64,000 bases of DNA from an uncultured Opitutia bacterium (GCA_903862955.1 CAIPAH010000003.1:1-64000), one strand, 5' to 3'; positions 25,164 through 33,373 are shown, numbered from the stretch's first letter. Numbers and translations are program-made. The notes: generated from the sequence alone by a model not told the origin.

Positions 25164-27338
25164 ATGCCGCATTCTACCGTCACTCCCGGCCCCGTCGCCA
25201 CGCTGCTCCGCCGTGCCGACCTGATCTTCACCGGCGGCCTGTTCCTCACGGTCCTGCTGCTGATCATGCCGATCCCGGCGCCGCTGCTGGACTGCTTCCT
25301 CGCGCTCAACATCGGCCTTTCGCTGCTCGTCCTGCTGGCGATCATCTACGTCAAGGACCCGCCGGAGTTCTCCAGTTTTCCCACGCTGCTGCTCGCGCTG
25401 ACGCTCTTCCGCCTCGCGCTCAACATCAGCTCGACGCGCCAGGTGCTGATTCACGGCTACGCCGGCCACGTGATCGACGCGTTCGGCCACTTCGTCATCC
25501 AGGGCAACTACATCGTCGGCGCCGTCGTGTTCGTGATCCTGGTGGTGATCAACTTCGTGGTCATCACGAAGGGCGCGGGCCGCATCGCCGAGGTGAGCGC
25601 GCGCTTCACCCTCGACGCGCTGCCCGGCAAGCAGATGGCCATCGATGCAGAACTCAACGCGGGCATCATCGACGAGGTCACCGCCACCACGCGCCGCCTG
25701 AAGGTCCAGAAGGAGGCCGATTTCTACGGCGCGATGGACGGCGCGTCCAAGTTCGTGCGCGGCGACGCCATCGCGGGCATCATCATCACGCTCGTCAACG
25801 TCGTCGGCGGGTTCGCCATCGGCGTCTTCCAGATGGGCCTCTCGCTGCCGGAGTCGCTCCAGAAATTCACGCTCCTGTCCATCGGTGACGGTCTCGTCTC
25901 CCAGATCCCGGCCCTGATCCTGTCCGTCGGCGCCGGCATTCTCGTCACCCGCGCCTCGGCCAACACCAATCTCGGCACGCAGCTCGCCGGCCAGCTCTTC
26001 CGCTACCCGCGTGCGATGAAGATTGCCGCCGGCATGATGCTGGTCTTCGGCCTCATGCCCGGCATGCCGTTGCTGCCGTTCGTGGCCCTCGCCGGCGTCG
26101 CTGCTTACTTTGCGAGGATTCTCCAGGAACAGGAGGAGAAAGACGGCCATGCGCTGGGCGATGCGCCCGCCGCCACCGGCGGGAAGTCCGCCGCGTCCAC
26201 CCGGGGCAAGCCCGGTGAGCCCGCCCACGCTGCCGCGCCCACGCCCGGTTCGACCGAGGACGTCCGCAAGCTCATCGAGATCGACATCTTCGCCATCGAA
26301 ATCGGCTTCGGCCTGCTCCCGCTCGCCGACACCAAGAAGGGTGGGGAACTGCTCACGCGCGTCACTGGCGTCCGCAAGTCGCTCGCCCGCGAGAAGGGCA
26401 TCGTCGTGCCGCCGGTCTCCGTCCGCGACAACCTCGAGCTGGAACCTAACGACTACCGCTTCCTCCTCCGCGGCAAGCCCGTGGCTCGCGGCCAGCTCAT
26501 GCCCGGCCGCCTGCTCGCGATGAACGTCTCCGGCAGCAAGGTCCGCCTCAAGGGCGTGCCCACGCGCGAGCCGGTGTTCAACCTCGAGGCCACCTGGATC
26601 GACGAGGCCGAGAAGAAGACCGCCGAGATCAACGGCTACACGATCGTCGACCCGGCTTCGGTCCTCATCACGCACCTCTCCGAGACGCTCAAGCTCAACG
26701 CCCACCACCTGCTCGGCCGCCAGGAGGTCCAGCACCTCATCGACCATCTCAAGCAGACGCAGCCCGCGCTTGTCGCGGAGCTCATCCCCGACCTCGTCAA
26801 CCTCGGCATCATCCAGCGCGTCCTGCAGAACCTGCTGCGCGAGAACGTCGCGATCCTCAACCAGCCGCTCATCCTCGAGGGCATTGCCGACTTCGCGTCG
26901 CTGTCGAAGAACCCCGACGACCTCAGCGAGCTCGTTCGCCGCCGCCTCGGCCTGTATTTCGTGCCCGAGCACGAGTGCCGCCCCGGCGTGATCCGCGCGG
27001 TCACGCTCGACCCGCGCCTCGAGCACTGGCTCGGCACCAAGATTCACCGCTCGCCCACCGAGGTCGGCCTCGCCCTCGACCCGGCGTCCGCCCGCCACCT
27101 CCTCGACGAGATCACGCGCCGTACCGGCGAACTCACGGCCGCGGGCCAGCCCGCCGTCATGGTCGTCTCGACCGAGGTCCGCCTGCCGCTCAAGCGCTTC
27201 TTCGAGTCCTCCTTCCCGCGCCTCGTCGTCCTCGCGTTCCAGGAGCTGCCCACCGCGACCGAAATCGAGAACGCCGGCATCGTGACGTTCCCGGCGCATC
27301 TCGTGCCCGCCGAACTGACGGCCAAGGCCGCCGCCTGA
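25164..27338 (+). CDS. flhA: flagellar biosynthesis protein FlhA
   Basis: Major export-gate component forming the nonameric ring that docks chaperone-substrate complexes and uses the proton motive force. 724 residues: eight hydrophobic helices in the first half (LTVLLLIMPIPAPLLDCFLALNIGLSLLVLLAIIYV and following), the FHIPEP-type segment GKQMAIDAELNAGIIDEVTATTRR with FYGAMDGASKFVRGDAIAGIIIT, and a large cytoplasmic domain from about 360. Length and order are typical. Confidence 0.97.
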   Translation: MPHSTVTPGPVATLLRRADLIFTGGLFLTVLLLIMPIPAPLLDCFLALNIGLSLLVLLAIIYVKDPPEFSSFPTLLLALTLFRLALNISSTRQVLIHGYAGHVIDAFGHFVIQGNYIVGAVVFVILVVINFVVITKGAGRIAEVSARFTLDALPGKQMAIDAELNAGIIDEVTATTRRLKVQKEADFYGAMDGASKFVRGDAIAGIIITLVNVVGGFAIGVFQMGLSLPESLQKFTLLSIGDGLVSQIPALILSVGAGILVTRASANTNLGTQLAGQLFRYPRAMKIAAGMMLVFGLMPGMPLLPFVALAGVAAYFARILQEQEEKDGHALGDAPAATGGKSAASTRGKPGEPAHAAAPTPGSTEDVRKLIEIDIFAIEIGFGLLPLADTKKGGELLTRVTGVRKSLAREKGIVVPPVSVRDNLELEPNDYRFLLRGKPVARGQLMPGRLLAMNVSGSKVRLKGVPTREPVFNLEATWIDEAEKKTAEINGYTIVDPASVLITHLSETLKLNAHHLLGRQEVQHLIDHLKQTQPALVAELIPDLVNLGIIQRVLQNLLRENVAILNQPLILEGIADFASLSKNPDDLSELVRRRLGLYFVPEHECRPGVIRAVTLDPRLEHWLGTKIHRSPTEVGLALDPASARHLLDEITRRTGELTAAGQPAVMVVSTEVRLPLKRFFESSFPRLVVLAFQELPTATEIENAGIVTFPAHLVPAELTAKAAA

Positions 27339-27342
27339 TCCC

Positions 27343-28401
27343 ATGACTCCGCCCCGTCCCAACCTCGCGCCCGGCGCCTACAAGTTCACGGTCAAATCCG
27401 CGGCTGAGGCCGTCACGCTCATCCGCGAGCAGCTCGGCCCGAGTGCGCGGGTCTTGTCCGTGCGCTCGGTCGAGGCCACCGGGTTCAAGAAATTTTTCAC
27501 CGGCCCGCGGCTGGAAGTCATCGCGCAAGTGGACGCGCCGACGGCGGACATGACGGCGCTGAATGCAATTTCCCTCGATCCCGCGTTGCCGCCGACCGTG
27601 CCGGAACGTCCGGGCACCCCGAGCCGCACGTCCCCGACGCCGCCCGCCTTGGCGAGCCTGCTGCGGCGGTCCGGTCTGCCGGAGACGGCGCTCGCGCGTC
27701 TGCAGAGCGGATCGAAGTGGGCCGAGTTGAATACCTTGCCGCTGCATCGCGCGCTCGCCGAGACCTCTCGCCTCCTGCGTGCGGGTGGCGGCACCCGTCA
27801 GCCGCGTCCGCCGTTGTCCCGCGCGGCCTTCCTCGGCGCGCCGGGGGTGGGGCGCACCACCGCTCTTTGCAAGTGGCTCGCCATCGAGGTGTTTCGCCGC
27901 GCGCGGTTCGGCCATGTCGTGAGCGTGGAATTCGACCGGCCCAACGCGCTCGGGCCGCTGCCCGTGTTCAGTGAGGCGCTCGGCGTGCCGCTGGCGCACT
28001 TTCCCTGCGAGACGCGTCCGGCCGTGCCCGGCGGCTTCGTTTACTTTGACCTGCCCGGCCTCTCGACGCGCAGCCCGGACGACAACTCCGGCTTGGCCGA
28101 GTTTCTCGACCGCGAGCAGATCCAGGAGCGCGTGCTGGTGCTCAACGCCGCCTACGACCGCGCCTCGCTGCGCGACGCCTACGCTGCGGGCCGCGATCTT
28201 GGCGCGACGCACCTCGTCTTCACTCACCTCGATGAGGTGCCGCAGTGGGGGAAGCTCTGGGATTACCTCTTCGACGCAAACCTGGAGCCGCTGTTCTTCG
28301 CCACCGGCCCGTCGCTGACGGGCGATTGCGAGGAGGATGCGACCGCGGCGCTCGCCCGGCGCACGCTGCCCGAAACCGATTTCGGAGACCCTTCCCTATG
28401 A
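27343..28401 (+). CDS. flhF: FlhF-like SRP-type GTPase, divergent
   Basis: FlhF marks the polar flagellar site and belongs to the SRP GTPase family. 352 residues: the N-terminal B domain (YKFTVKSAAEAVTLIREQLGPSARVLSVRSVEATGFKKFFTGPRLEV) is typical, followed by a linker and the NG domain. Key GTPase motifs have changed. The P-loop is GAPGVGRTT (Arg instead of the catalytic Lys), the DTAG motif reads DLPG (VYFDLPGLS), and TKLD reads THLD. Nucleotide hydrolysis is therefore doubtful. The gene follows flhA as usual, but no flhG lies after it. The stop overlaps the next gene by ATGA. Confidence 0.88.
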   Translation: MTPPRPNLAPGAYKFTVKSAAEAVTLIREQLGPSARVLSVRSVEATGFKKFFTGPRLEVIAQVDAPTADMTALNAISLDPALPPTVPERPGTPSRTSPTPPALASLLRRSGLPETALARLQSGSKWAELNTLPLHRALAETSRLLRAGGGTRQPRPPLSRAAFLGAPGVGRTTALCKWLAIEVFRRARFGHVVSVEFDRPNALGPLPVFSEALGVPLAHFPCETRPAVPGGFVYFDLPGLSTRSPDDNSGLAEFLDREQIQERVLVLNAAYDRASLRDAYAAGRDLGATHLVFTHLDEVPQWGKLWDYLFDANLEPLFFATGPSLTGDCEEDATAALARRTLPETDFGDPSL

Positions 28402-28622
28402 AATTCGTCTTTCTCGCCGGCGGCCTCGCCGGGTTTCTTCTCGCCGCCGGCGCCGGCTGGTGGGCCGACCGCGCGCCCGACCGCATCTTCTTGGATGCGT
28501 CCATCGGCTGCCTCGTGGGCGCCCTCCTTTTCCGTTGGTTCTGGACCGTGCTCGTGCGCGGCATCCGGGAAACGATTTTGCAACGTCATGCCGCGGCCAA
28601 CCCCGTGGCCAAAGCCAAGTAA
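28398..28622 (+). CDS. small two-helix membrane protein in the flhG position
   Basis: 74 residues starting at the ATGA overlap with flhF. Two hydrophobic helices (about 2-22, FVFLAGGLAGFLLAAGAGWW, and about 32-52, ASIGCLVGALLFRWFWTVLV) are joined by a charged loop (ADRAPDRIF), with a basic C-terminal tail. I recognise no family. In most polar flagellates flhG (fleN) stands between flhF and fliA. Here this small protein takes its place, translationally coupled to flhF and 18 bases before fliA. Confidence 0.7.
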   Translation: MKFVFLAGGLAGFLLAAGAGWWADRAPDRIFLDASIGCLVGALLFRWFWTVLVRGIRETILQRHAAANPVAKAK

Positions 28623-28640
28623 CCGTCAGTCCATGCAGTT

Positions 28641-29435
28641 ATGAATACCGCTACACCACCCGTCCCTGGCATGGAAGCTACGCCCGCCACCGCCTGGCGC
28701 GCGTATCAGGGAGTCTCACCTAGCGCCGTCGATGAAAAGGATTTGATCGAACGCTATCTGCCCCTCGTCCGCAATGTGGTCGATCGCATCAAGCTCAACG
28801 TGCCCGCGCACGTCGACGCCGATGATCTCTACAGCGTCGGCATCACCGGGCTCATCGCCGCCGTGCGAAAATTCGATCCCGAGCAGGGCAGCACGTTCGC
28901 GTGCTACGCCGCCATGCGGATCCGCGGCGCCATCCTCGATGAGCTCCGCCGCATGGACTGGTGCCCCCGCCGCGCCCGCGCCCGGTCGCGCAAGCTCAAG
29001 GCCGCGATCAACGACATCGAGCAGAAGCTTGGCCGCGCCGCCACCGACGACGAGGTCCGCGCCACCCTCGGCCTGAGCGCCAAGGACTACGCCAAGTGGG
29101 TGGAGGAGGCCAAGCCCGTGACCTTCATCAACATCGACCAGGAAAGCGACGGCGAGGAGGGCAAGGGCGCCTCGTTGCACGAGCTGCTGGCCGACGAAAC
29201 CGACGTCACCGGCCGTGAATCGCTCGAAAAGGAGGAATTGCTGCAACTTCTCACTCAAAGGATCGCCGAGTTGCCCGATATACCGAGGAAGATCCTTGCC
29301 ATGTATTATTTTGAAAACCTGCGCCTTGCGGAAATTGCTGAGGTCTTTGGCCTTACCGAGTCCCGCATCTGCCAAATCCATGCCCAGACCATCCTAGGCA
29401 TCCGCGCCTACCTCCAACGCGTCCGCGACCGCTGA
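28641..29435 (+). CDS. fliA: RNA polymerase sigma factor FliA (sigma-28)
   Basis: Directs late flagellar transcription. 264 residues: region 2 with VDADDLYSVGITGLIAAVRKFDPEQGSTFACYAAMRIRGAILDELRRMDWCPRRARARSRKL, which is diagnostic for the FliA/WhiG group; region 3 with INDIEQKLGRAATDDEVRATLGLS; region 4 with LPDIPRKILAMYYFENLRLAEIAEVFGLTESRICQIHAQTI. It is expected to read the promoters at 2216-2242 and 2381-2407. Transcribed in the flhB operon and followed after 29 bases by motA. Confidence 0.96.
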   Translation: MNTATPPVPGMEATPATAWRAYQGVSPSAVDEKDLIERYLPLVRNVVDRIKLNVPAHVDADDLYSVGITGLIAAVRKFDPEQGSTFACYAAMRIRGAILDELRRMDWCPRRARARSRKLKAAINDIEQKLGRAATDDEVRATLGLSAKDYAKWVEEAKPVTFINIDQESDGEEGKGASLHELLADETDVTGRESLEKEELLQLLTQRIAELPDIPRKILAMYYFENLRLAEIAEVFGLTESRICQIHAQTILGIRAYLQRVRDR

Positions 29436-29464
29436 TTCCGATCCCCGTGGCGGGGTCCTAACGC

Positions 29465-30325
29465 ATGCTCATTCTCGTCGGAGCCTTCATCGTCATCGCG
29501 TCGACCCTCGGCGGCTTCATGCTGGCCGGGGGCCATCCGTTGGTGCTGCTCCAGATCTCGGAGTTCATCGTCATCGGCGGCGTCGCGATCGGCGTGCTCG
29601 TGATCGCCAGCCCCGGCCACGTCCTCAAGCACATCATCCACAAGGTCCAGGGCGCGCTCTTCGGCAAGCAGGCTGGGCGCGAGGACTTCAACGACCTGCT
29701 GAAGCTGCTCTACGAGGTTTTCATGACCGGCCGGCGCAACGGCCTGATCGCGCTCGAGGAGCACGTGATGGACCCCGACAAGAGCGCCATTTTCCAGCGT
29801 TACCCCTCCGTGCTCAAGCACCACGAGCGCGTCGAGTTCCTCTGCAGCGGCCTCAAGCCCGTCATCGACGGCAAGATCAAGCCCGACCAGCTCGAGGTGC
29901 TCATGACCGCCGAGCTCGATGCCAAGGCCCTCGAGTCCGAGCACCCCGTGCACATCCTCCAGCTCGTGGGCGATTCGCTCCCCGGCATCGGCATCGTCGC
30001 GGCCGTGCTCGGCATCATCAACACCATGGCCTCGATTTCCGAGGGCCCCGCGAAGGTCGGCGAGCACGTCGCCGCCGCGCTCACCGGCACGCTCCTCGGC
30101 ATCTTCATCGCGTATGGCTTCGTCAGCCCGCTCGCGATTCGCGTCAAATTCAACAACGCCTCCGAGGAACAGTTCCTCAAGTGCATCATGACGGCGGTGG
30201 CGGGCTTCGCGAAGGGCCTCGCCCCGCTCACCGCCGTCGAAATCGCCCGCCGGTCGCTCGACAGCGCCGTCCAGCCGGATGGCGCCGCCCTCGAGGCCGC
30301 CGTCAAGACCCTCGCCACCAAGTAG
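29465..30325 (+). CDS. motA: flagellar motor stator protein MotA
   Basis: Proton-channel stator subunit. 286 residues with four membrane helices: about 2-20, 30-48 (ISEFIVIGGVAIGVLVIAS), 175-195 (LPGIGIVAAVLGIINTMA) and 205-225 (ALTGTLLGIFIAYGFVSPLAIRV). The long cytoplasmic loop carries AGREDFNDLLKLLYEVFMTGRRNGLIALEEHVMDPDKS, the region that contacts FliG. The organisation matches proton-type MotA. motB follows after 11 bases. Confidence 0.96.
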   Translation: MLILVGAFIVIASTLGGFMLAGGHPLVLLQISEFIVIGGVAIGVLVIASPGHVLKHIIHKVQGALFGKQAGREDFNDLLKLLYEVFMTGRRNGLIALEEHVMDPDKSAIFQRYPSVLKHHERVEFLCSGLKPVIDGKIKPDQLEVLMTAELDAKALESEHPVHILQLVGDSLPGIGIVAAVLGIINTMASISEGPAKVGEHVAAALTGTLLGIFIAYGFVSPLAIRVKFNNASEEQFLKCIMTAVAGFAKGLAPLTAVEIARRSLDSAVQPDGAALEAAVKTLATK

Positions 30326-30336
30326 GCCGCACGACC

Positions 30337-31185
30337 ATGGCACGAAAGAAGGCCGAAGCGCATCACGGCGGCGCCTGGAAGGTCGCTTACGCCGATTTCG
30401 TCACCGCGATGATGGCGCTCTTCATGGTGCTGTGGATCTCCGCGCAGGACCAGCGCATCCTCATCGCCACGTCGCAGTATTTCCAGAACCCGTTCCACTC
30501 GCCGATGAACGCCAACGCGGGTGTCATGCCGTTCAACAGCAACAAGACGTCCCACAGCGAGGGCCGTGACCAGGGCTCGGAGAAGGAGCCGCCGTCCAAG
30601 AACAAGGCGATCGAGATGACGTTCCTCAACACCGTCGCCGCCGACTTCTTCCGCATGCTCCATCTCGACCAGACGCTCGAGGACAAGCCCATCGACATCC
30701 AGGTCACCTCCGACGGCCTCCGCATCACGCTCTTCGACCGGGCCAAACGACCGCTCTTCGTGAACGATTCCACCGAGCTGACAGAGTGGGGGAAGTTCAT
30801 CATGCAGAACCTGGCGTGGATGATCGACCGCCACCACTTCCGCGTCACTATCGACGGCCATACCCGCGCCCCGGCCAAGCCGAATGCCTCCGACGACCGC
30901 GGCTGGGAGTTGTCCGCCGCCCGCGCGAACGTCTCCCGGCGCACCTTGGTTTACTACGCGGTCGAGCCGGAGCTGATCGAGCGCGTCACCGGCTACGCCG
31001 CCACGCGTCCACTGCCCGACGAGAAGCCCACCGCCGAGTCCAACCAGCGCGTCACCCTCAGCCTCTCGCTGTCGCCGCAGGAGCATCTGAGCGACACCAA
31101 ACTGGTCGAAACCAAGAGCGTTCCCGCGCCCGAGAAGCCCGCCCCGGCGACTTCGGCCGATGCCGACGACAAAGCCTTACCATGA
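30337..31185 (+). CDS. motB: flagellar motor stator protein MotB
   Basis: Stator subunit with the ion-binding aspartate and a peptidoglycan anchor. 282 residues from the ATG at 30337 (the upstream open frame lies in motA). The N-terminal GGAWKVAYADFVTAMMALFMVLWI contains the conserved D20 in the single membrane helix. A plug/linker region follows, then the OmpA-like domain (about 140-250) with FRVTIDGHTRA and WELSAARANVSRRTL. The stop overlaps the next small gene by ATGA. Confidence 0.95.
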   Translation: MARKKAEAHHGGAWKVAYADFVTAMMALFMVLWISAQDQRILIATSQYFQNPFHSPMNANAGVMPFNSNKTSHSEGRDQGSEKEPPSKNKAIEMTFLNTVAADFFRMLHLDQTLEDKPIDIQVTSDGLRITLFDRAKRPLFVNDSTELTEWGKFIMQNLAWMIDRHHFRVTIDGHTRAPAKPNASDDRGWELSAARANVSRRTLVYYAVEPELIERVTGYAATRPLPDEKPTAESNQRVTLSLSLSPQEHLSDTKLVETKSVPAPEKPAPATSADADDKALP

Positions 31186-31418
31186 AACCGTTCCTCCACG
31201 GCAAAAAATCCCATCCCATGTCCGCCTTGCGCGTGCCCGCCCCGACCGGCGGCATCCCGCACCGCGCGGGCCCCGCCGCTCACCCCGACCTGACCGAGCC
31301 CGCCCCGGCGCCCACCGTCGAGACCATCAAGGAAGGCGACAAAGTCGTCCGCCTCATCGTCACCTGCGGCTGCGGCGAGCGAATCGAAGTCGACTGCATC
31401 TACCCCGCCGGCAGCTGA
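31182..31418 (+). CDS. small conserved-looking protein after motB
   Basis: 78 residues beginning at the ATGA overlap with motB; an internal ATG at residue 13 is an alternative. A Pro-rich, probably unstructured start is followed by a compact C-terminal motif TIKEGDKVVRLIVTCGCGERIEVDCIYPAGS. Three cysteines in CGCG..C might bind metal, but I recognise no family. Its coupling to motAB suggests a stator-related or regulatory role, which is only an inference. Confidence 0.65.
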   Translation: MKPFLHGKKSHPMSALRVPAPTGGIPHRAGPAAHPDLTEPAPAPTVETIKEGDKVVRLIVTCGCGERIEVDCIYPAGS

Positions 31419-31435
31419 GCCGCCCCAAGGCCGAT

Positions 31436-31558
31436 GGTTGGCCAAGAAAAGGCACAAAAATTGTCGATGCCTTCGTCTCTAACTCTCCCGCGCGCCTATA
31501 GGCGCAATGGAGAGTCTGCCGTAGCCCCGATGCCCTTGTGCCTCTTCGTGGCCAAACT
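31436..31558. repeat. nested palindromic repeat, family A copy 1
   Basis: TTGGCCAAGAAAAGGCACAA (31438-31457) pairs with the arm at 31536-31555 (18 of 20). Inside lie ACTCTCC (31482-31488) / GGAGAGT (31509-31515) and the perfect 14-bp palindrome GCGCCTATAGGCGC (31492-31505). The whole is a nested cruciform of about 120 bases between two flagellar operons. It shares arm sequence with copies at 50461-50540 and 62322-62421. Confidence 0.75.
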
Positions 31559-31643
31559 CCGATCCAGCGACTGGGCAAAACCTGCCGGGTTGAACGTGGC
31601 GGGTGACAGAGCAGGTGATTCCGGTCGGTCGGGGCGCGATAAA

Positions 31644-31654
31644 AAAGTTTAAGA
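31644..31654 (+). promoter_or_regulatory. candidate upstream activator element of the flgF promoter
   Basis: AAAGTTTAAGA, ending exactly 40 bases before the -24 GG of the flgF promoter. This is the same distance as AAACTTTAAGA at the flhB promoter. Inferred enhancer or bending site. Confidence 0.45.
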
Positions 31655-31692
31655 AACAGCAGATCAGTGACATACGCATCTATTGACGGTTT

Positions 31693-31708
31693 AGGCACGC
31701 GGTTGGCT
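31693..31708 (+). promoter_or_regulatory. sigma-54 promoter of the flgF operon
   Basis: AGGCAC-GCGGT-TGGCT keeps the invariant GG (31694-31695), ten-base spacer and GC (31706-31707), with one mismatch in each half of TGGCAC-N5-TTGC. The predicted start is near 31719, three bases before the flgF ATG. This is the same near-leaderless layout as at flgB and flhB. Confidence 0.75.
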
Positions 31709-31721
31709 GTAAGGCGAGGCC

Positions 31722-32471
31722 ATGAACATCGGACTCTACCAAAGTGCCTCCTCGCTTTCGGCGTTGGAGCGTTGGCAGGACTCCGTGTCGCAGAATATCG
31801 CGTCCAGCCAGCAGACGGGCTACCGCAAGCGGACGGTCAATTTTTCCACGCAGGTTGCCGGCGAGTTGCAGAATGACCCGAAAGGCCGCGTCGGCGATGG
31901 CCGCGGGCAGGAGATGCTCTTCCCGAAGGTCAACACCGGCATCAACTTCGTCACCGGCGAAACCCAGCCCACGCGCCGCCCGCTCGACGTCGCGATCCAG
32001 GGCGATGGTTTCTTTGAGGTGCAGGCGCCGGACGGCACGAAGTCCTACACGCGCAATGGCGAATTCCGACTCAGCGCCGACCGCACCCTGGTCGACTCGA
32101 CCGGGGCGCACGTCATGTCCGAGAGCGGCACGCCGATCACGCTGGGATCCGACGAGGGCGACCTCGTCATCAACCAGGACGGCACGATTTTCCAGGGCGG
32201 CACTTCGCTCGGCAAACTTTCGGTGGTGAAATTCGCCGACAACAACCAGCTCGCGCCCGTGGCGGGCGGGGCCTTCGTCCCGACCGGCGGCATGACCGCC
32301 ACGCAGGTCGAGAAACCCGAGCTCCTGCAGGGTTACCTCGAAGGCAGCAACGTCACGCCGCTCCGCGAGATGGTGGACATGGTCCTCATCTCCCGCGCCT
32401 ACGAGGCCAACCAGAAGATGATCACGACCGTGGATGAACAGATGCAGAAAACCCTCGATGCCCTCGGATGA
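31722..32471 (+). CDS. flgF: flagellar basal-body rod protein FlgF
   Basis: Proximal-rod/distal-rod adaptor of the FlgE/F/G family. 249 residues. The N-terminal NIGLYQSASSLSALERWQDSVSQNIASSQQTGYRKRTVNFS is a divergent axial-protein signature. LDVAIQGDGFFEVQAPDGTKSYTRNGEFRLSADRTLV is the family core, and VTPLREMVDMVLISRAYEANQKMITTVDEQMQKTLDALG is the C-terminal helix. FlgF is chosen over FlgG because a more typical FlgG follows. It heads the third operon. Confidence 0.88.
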   Translation: MNIGLYQSASSLSALERWQDSVSQNIASSQQTGYRKRTVNFSTQVAGELQNDPKGRVGDGRGQEMLFPKVNTGINFVTGETQPTRRPLDVAIQGDGFFEVQAPDGTKSYTRNGEFRLSADRTLVDSTGAHVMSESGTPITLGSDEGDLVINQDGTIFQGGTSLGKLSVVKFADNNQLAPVAGGAFVPTGGMTATQVEKPELLQGYLEGSNVTPLREMVDMVLISRAYEANQKMITTVDEQMQKTLDALG

Positions 32472-32510
32472 ACCCCTTTCCCGCCCGTTTTCCCAGAGAG
32501 ACAACCGCCA

Positions 32511-32559
32511 TCACGACTGCCCGGCCGTGCGCGCATGGGAGCGCGCCGGCCTTTCGTGA
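32511..32559 (+). terminator. long hairpin between flgF and flgG
   Basis: TCACGA (32511-32516) pairs with TCGTGA (32554-32559). Inside, 32523-32534 pairs with 32541-32551 (11 bp, one bulged T) around a 6-base loop, with TTT after the inner stem. It may attenuate transcription or set the 3' end of flgF, making flgF more abundant than the downstream genes. Confidence 0.5.
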
Positions 32560-32587
32560 CGGTTGCCGCTTTTAATCCCGACCCGAC

Positions 32588-33373
32588 ATGAACCTATCCC
32601 TGTATTCCGCCGCCACCGGCATGGAGGCCCAGCAGCTCAACCTCAACACGATCGCGAACAACCTCGCGAACGTGAACACCTCCGGCTTCAAGCGCAGCAA
32701 GATCGAGTTTCAGGATCTCCTCTACCAAAAGCCCACGCGCGCCGCCGGCACCGACTCGGGTGGCGGCAACCTCGTGCCCACGGGCGTCGAGGTCGGCAAC
32801 GGCACGCGCATCGCGTCCACGTCCAAGGATTTCACCCAGGGCCAGCTCACCTCCACCGGCGAGAAACTCGACATCGCCATCCAGGGCGACGGCTTCTTCG
32901 AGGTGCAAAAGCCCGACGGCACGATCGGCTACACCCGCGACGGCTCGTTCAAACTCAACGCCCAGGGCCAGGTCGTCACGCTCGATGGCCTCCCGGTCCT
33001 CAGCGGGTTTCAGCCCATCCCTTCCGGCGCCTCCGCCCTCACGATCGCCGAGAACGGCCAGGTCACGGTGCAGAGCGCCAGTGGCACGGCGAGCTTCCGG
33101 CTCACGCTCACGCGGTTCCCCAATCCCGCCGGCCTCCGCAGCCTCGGCGGCAACCTCTACGACGAGACGGCCGCCAGCGGCACGCCCGAAACCGGCCAGC
33201 CCGGCGAGCAGGGCTACGGCAGCACCATCCAGGGCTACAAGGAGGCCTCCAACGTGAACATCGTGGAGGAAATGGTGAACCTCATCACCGCCCAGCGCGC
33301 CTACGAGATCAATTCCAAGTCCATCCAGACCTCCGACGAGATGCTCCAGAACGTCGCCCAGATGAAACGCTGA
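32588..33373 (+). CDS. flgG: flagellar basal-body rod protein FlgG
   Basis: Distal rod protein. 261 residues, the standard length. NLSLYSAATGMEAQQLNLNTIANNLANVNTSGFKRSKIEFQDLLYQ is a clear FlgG start. LDIAIQGDGFFEVQKPDGTIGYTRDGSFKLNAQGQVVTLDG and VNIVEEMVNLITAQRAYEINSKSIQTSDEMLQNVAQM complete the family pattern. It is separated from flgF by 116 bases with a long hairpin, and flgA follows after 2 bases. Confidence 0.96.
   Translation: MNLSLYSAATGMEAQQLNLNTIANNLANVNTSGFKRSKIEFQDLLYQKPTRAAGTDSGGGNLVPTGVEVGNGTRIASTSKDFTQGQLTSTGEKLDIAIQGDGFFEVQKPDGTIGYTRDGSFKLNAQGQVVTLDGLPVLSGFQPIPSGASALTIAENGQVTVQSASGTASFRLTLTRFPNPAGLRSLGGNLYDETAASGTPETGQPGEQGYGSTIQGYKEASNVNIVEEMVNLITAQRAYEINSKSIQTSDEMLQNVAQMKR

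Noticed and set aside
24420-27362. 980-codon open frame on the minus strand opposite flhB and flhA
   Set aside because: It is a GC-rich antisense shadow. Its translation is dominated by Arg/Glu/Gly/Ala repeats and it lies wholly opposite well-conserved flagellar genes.
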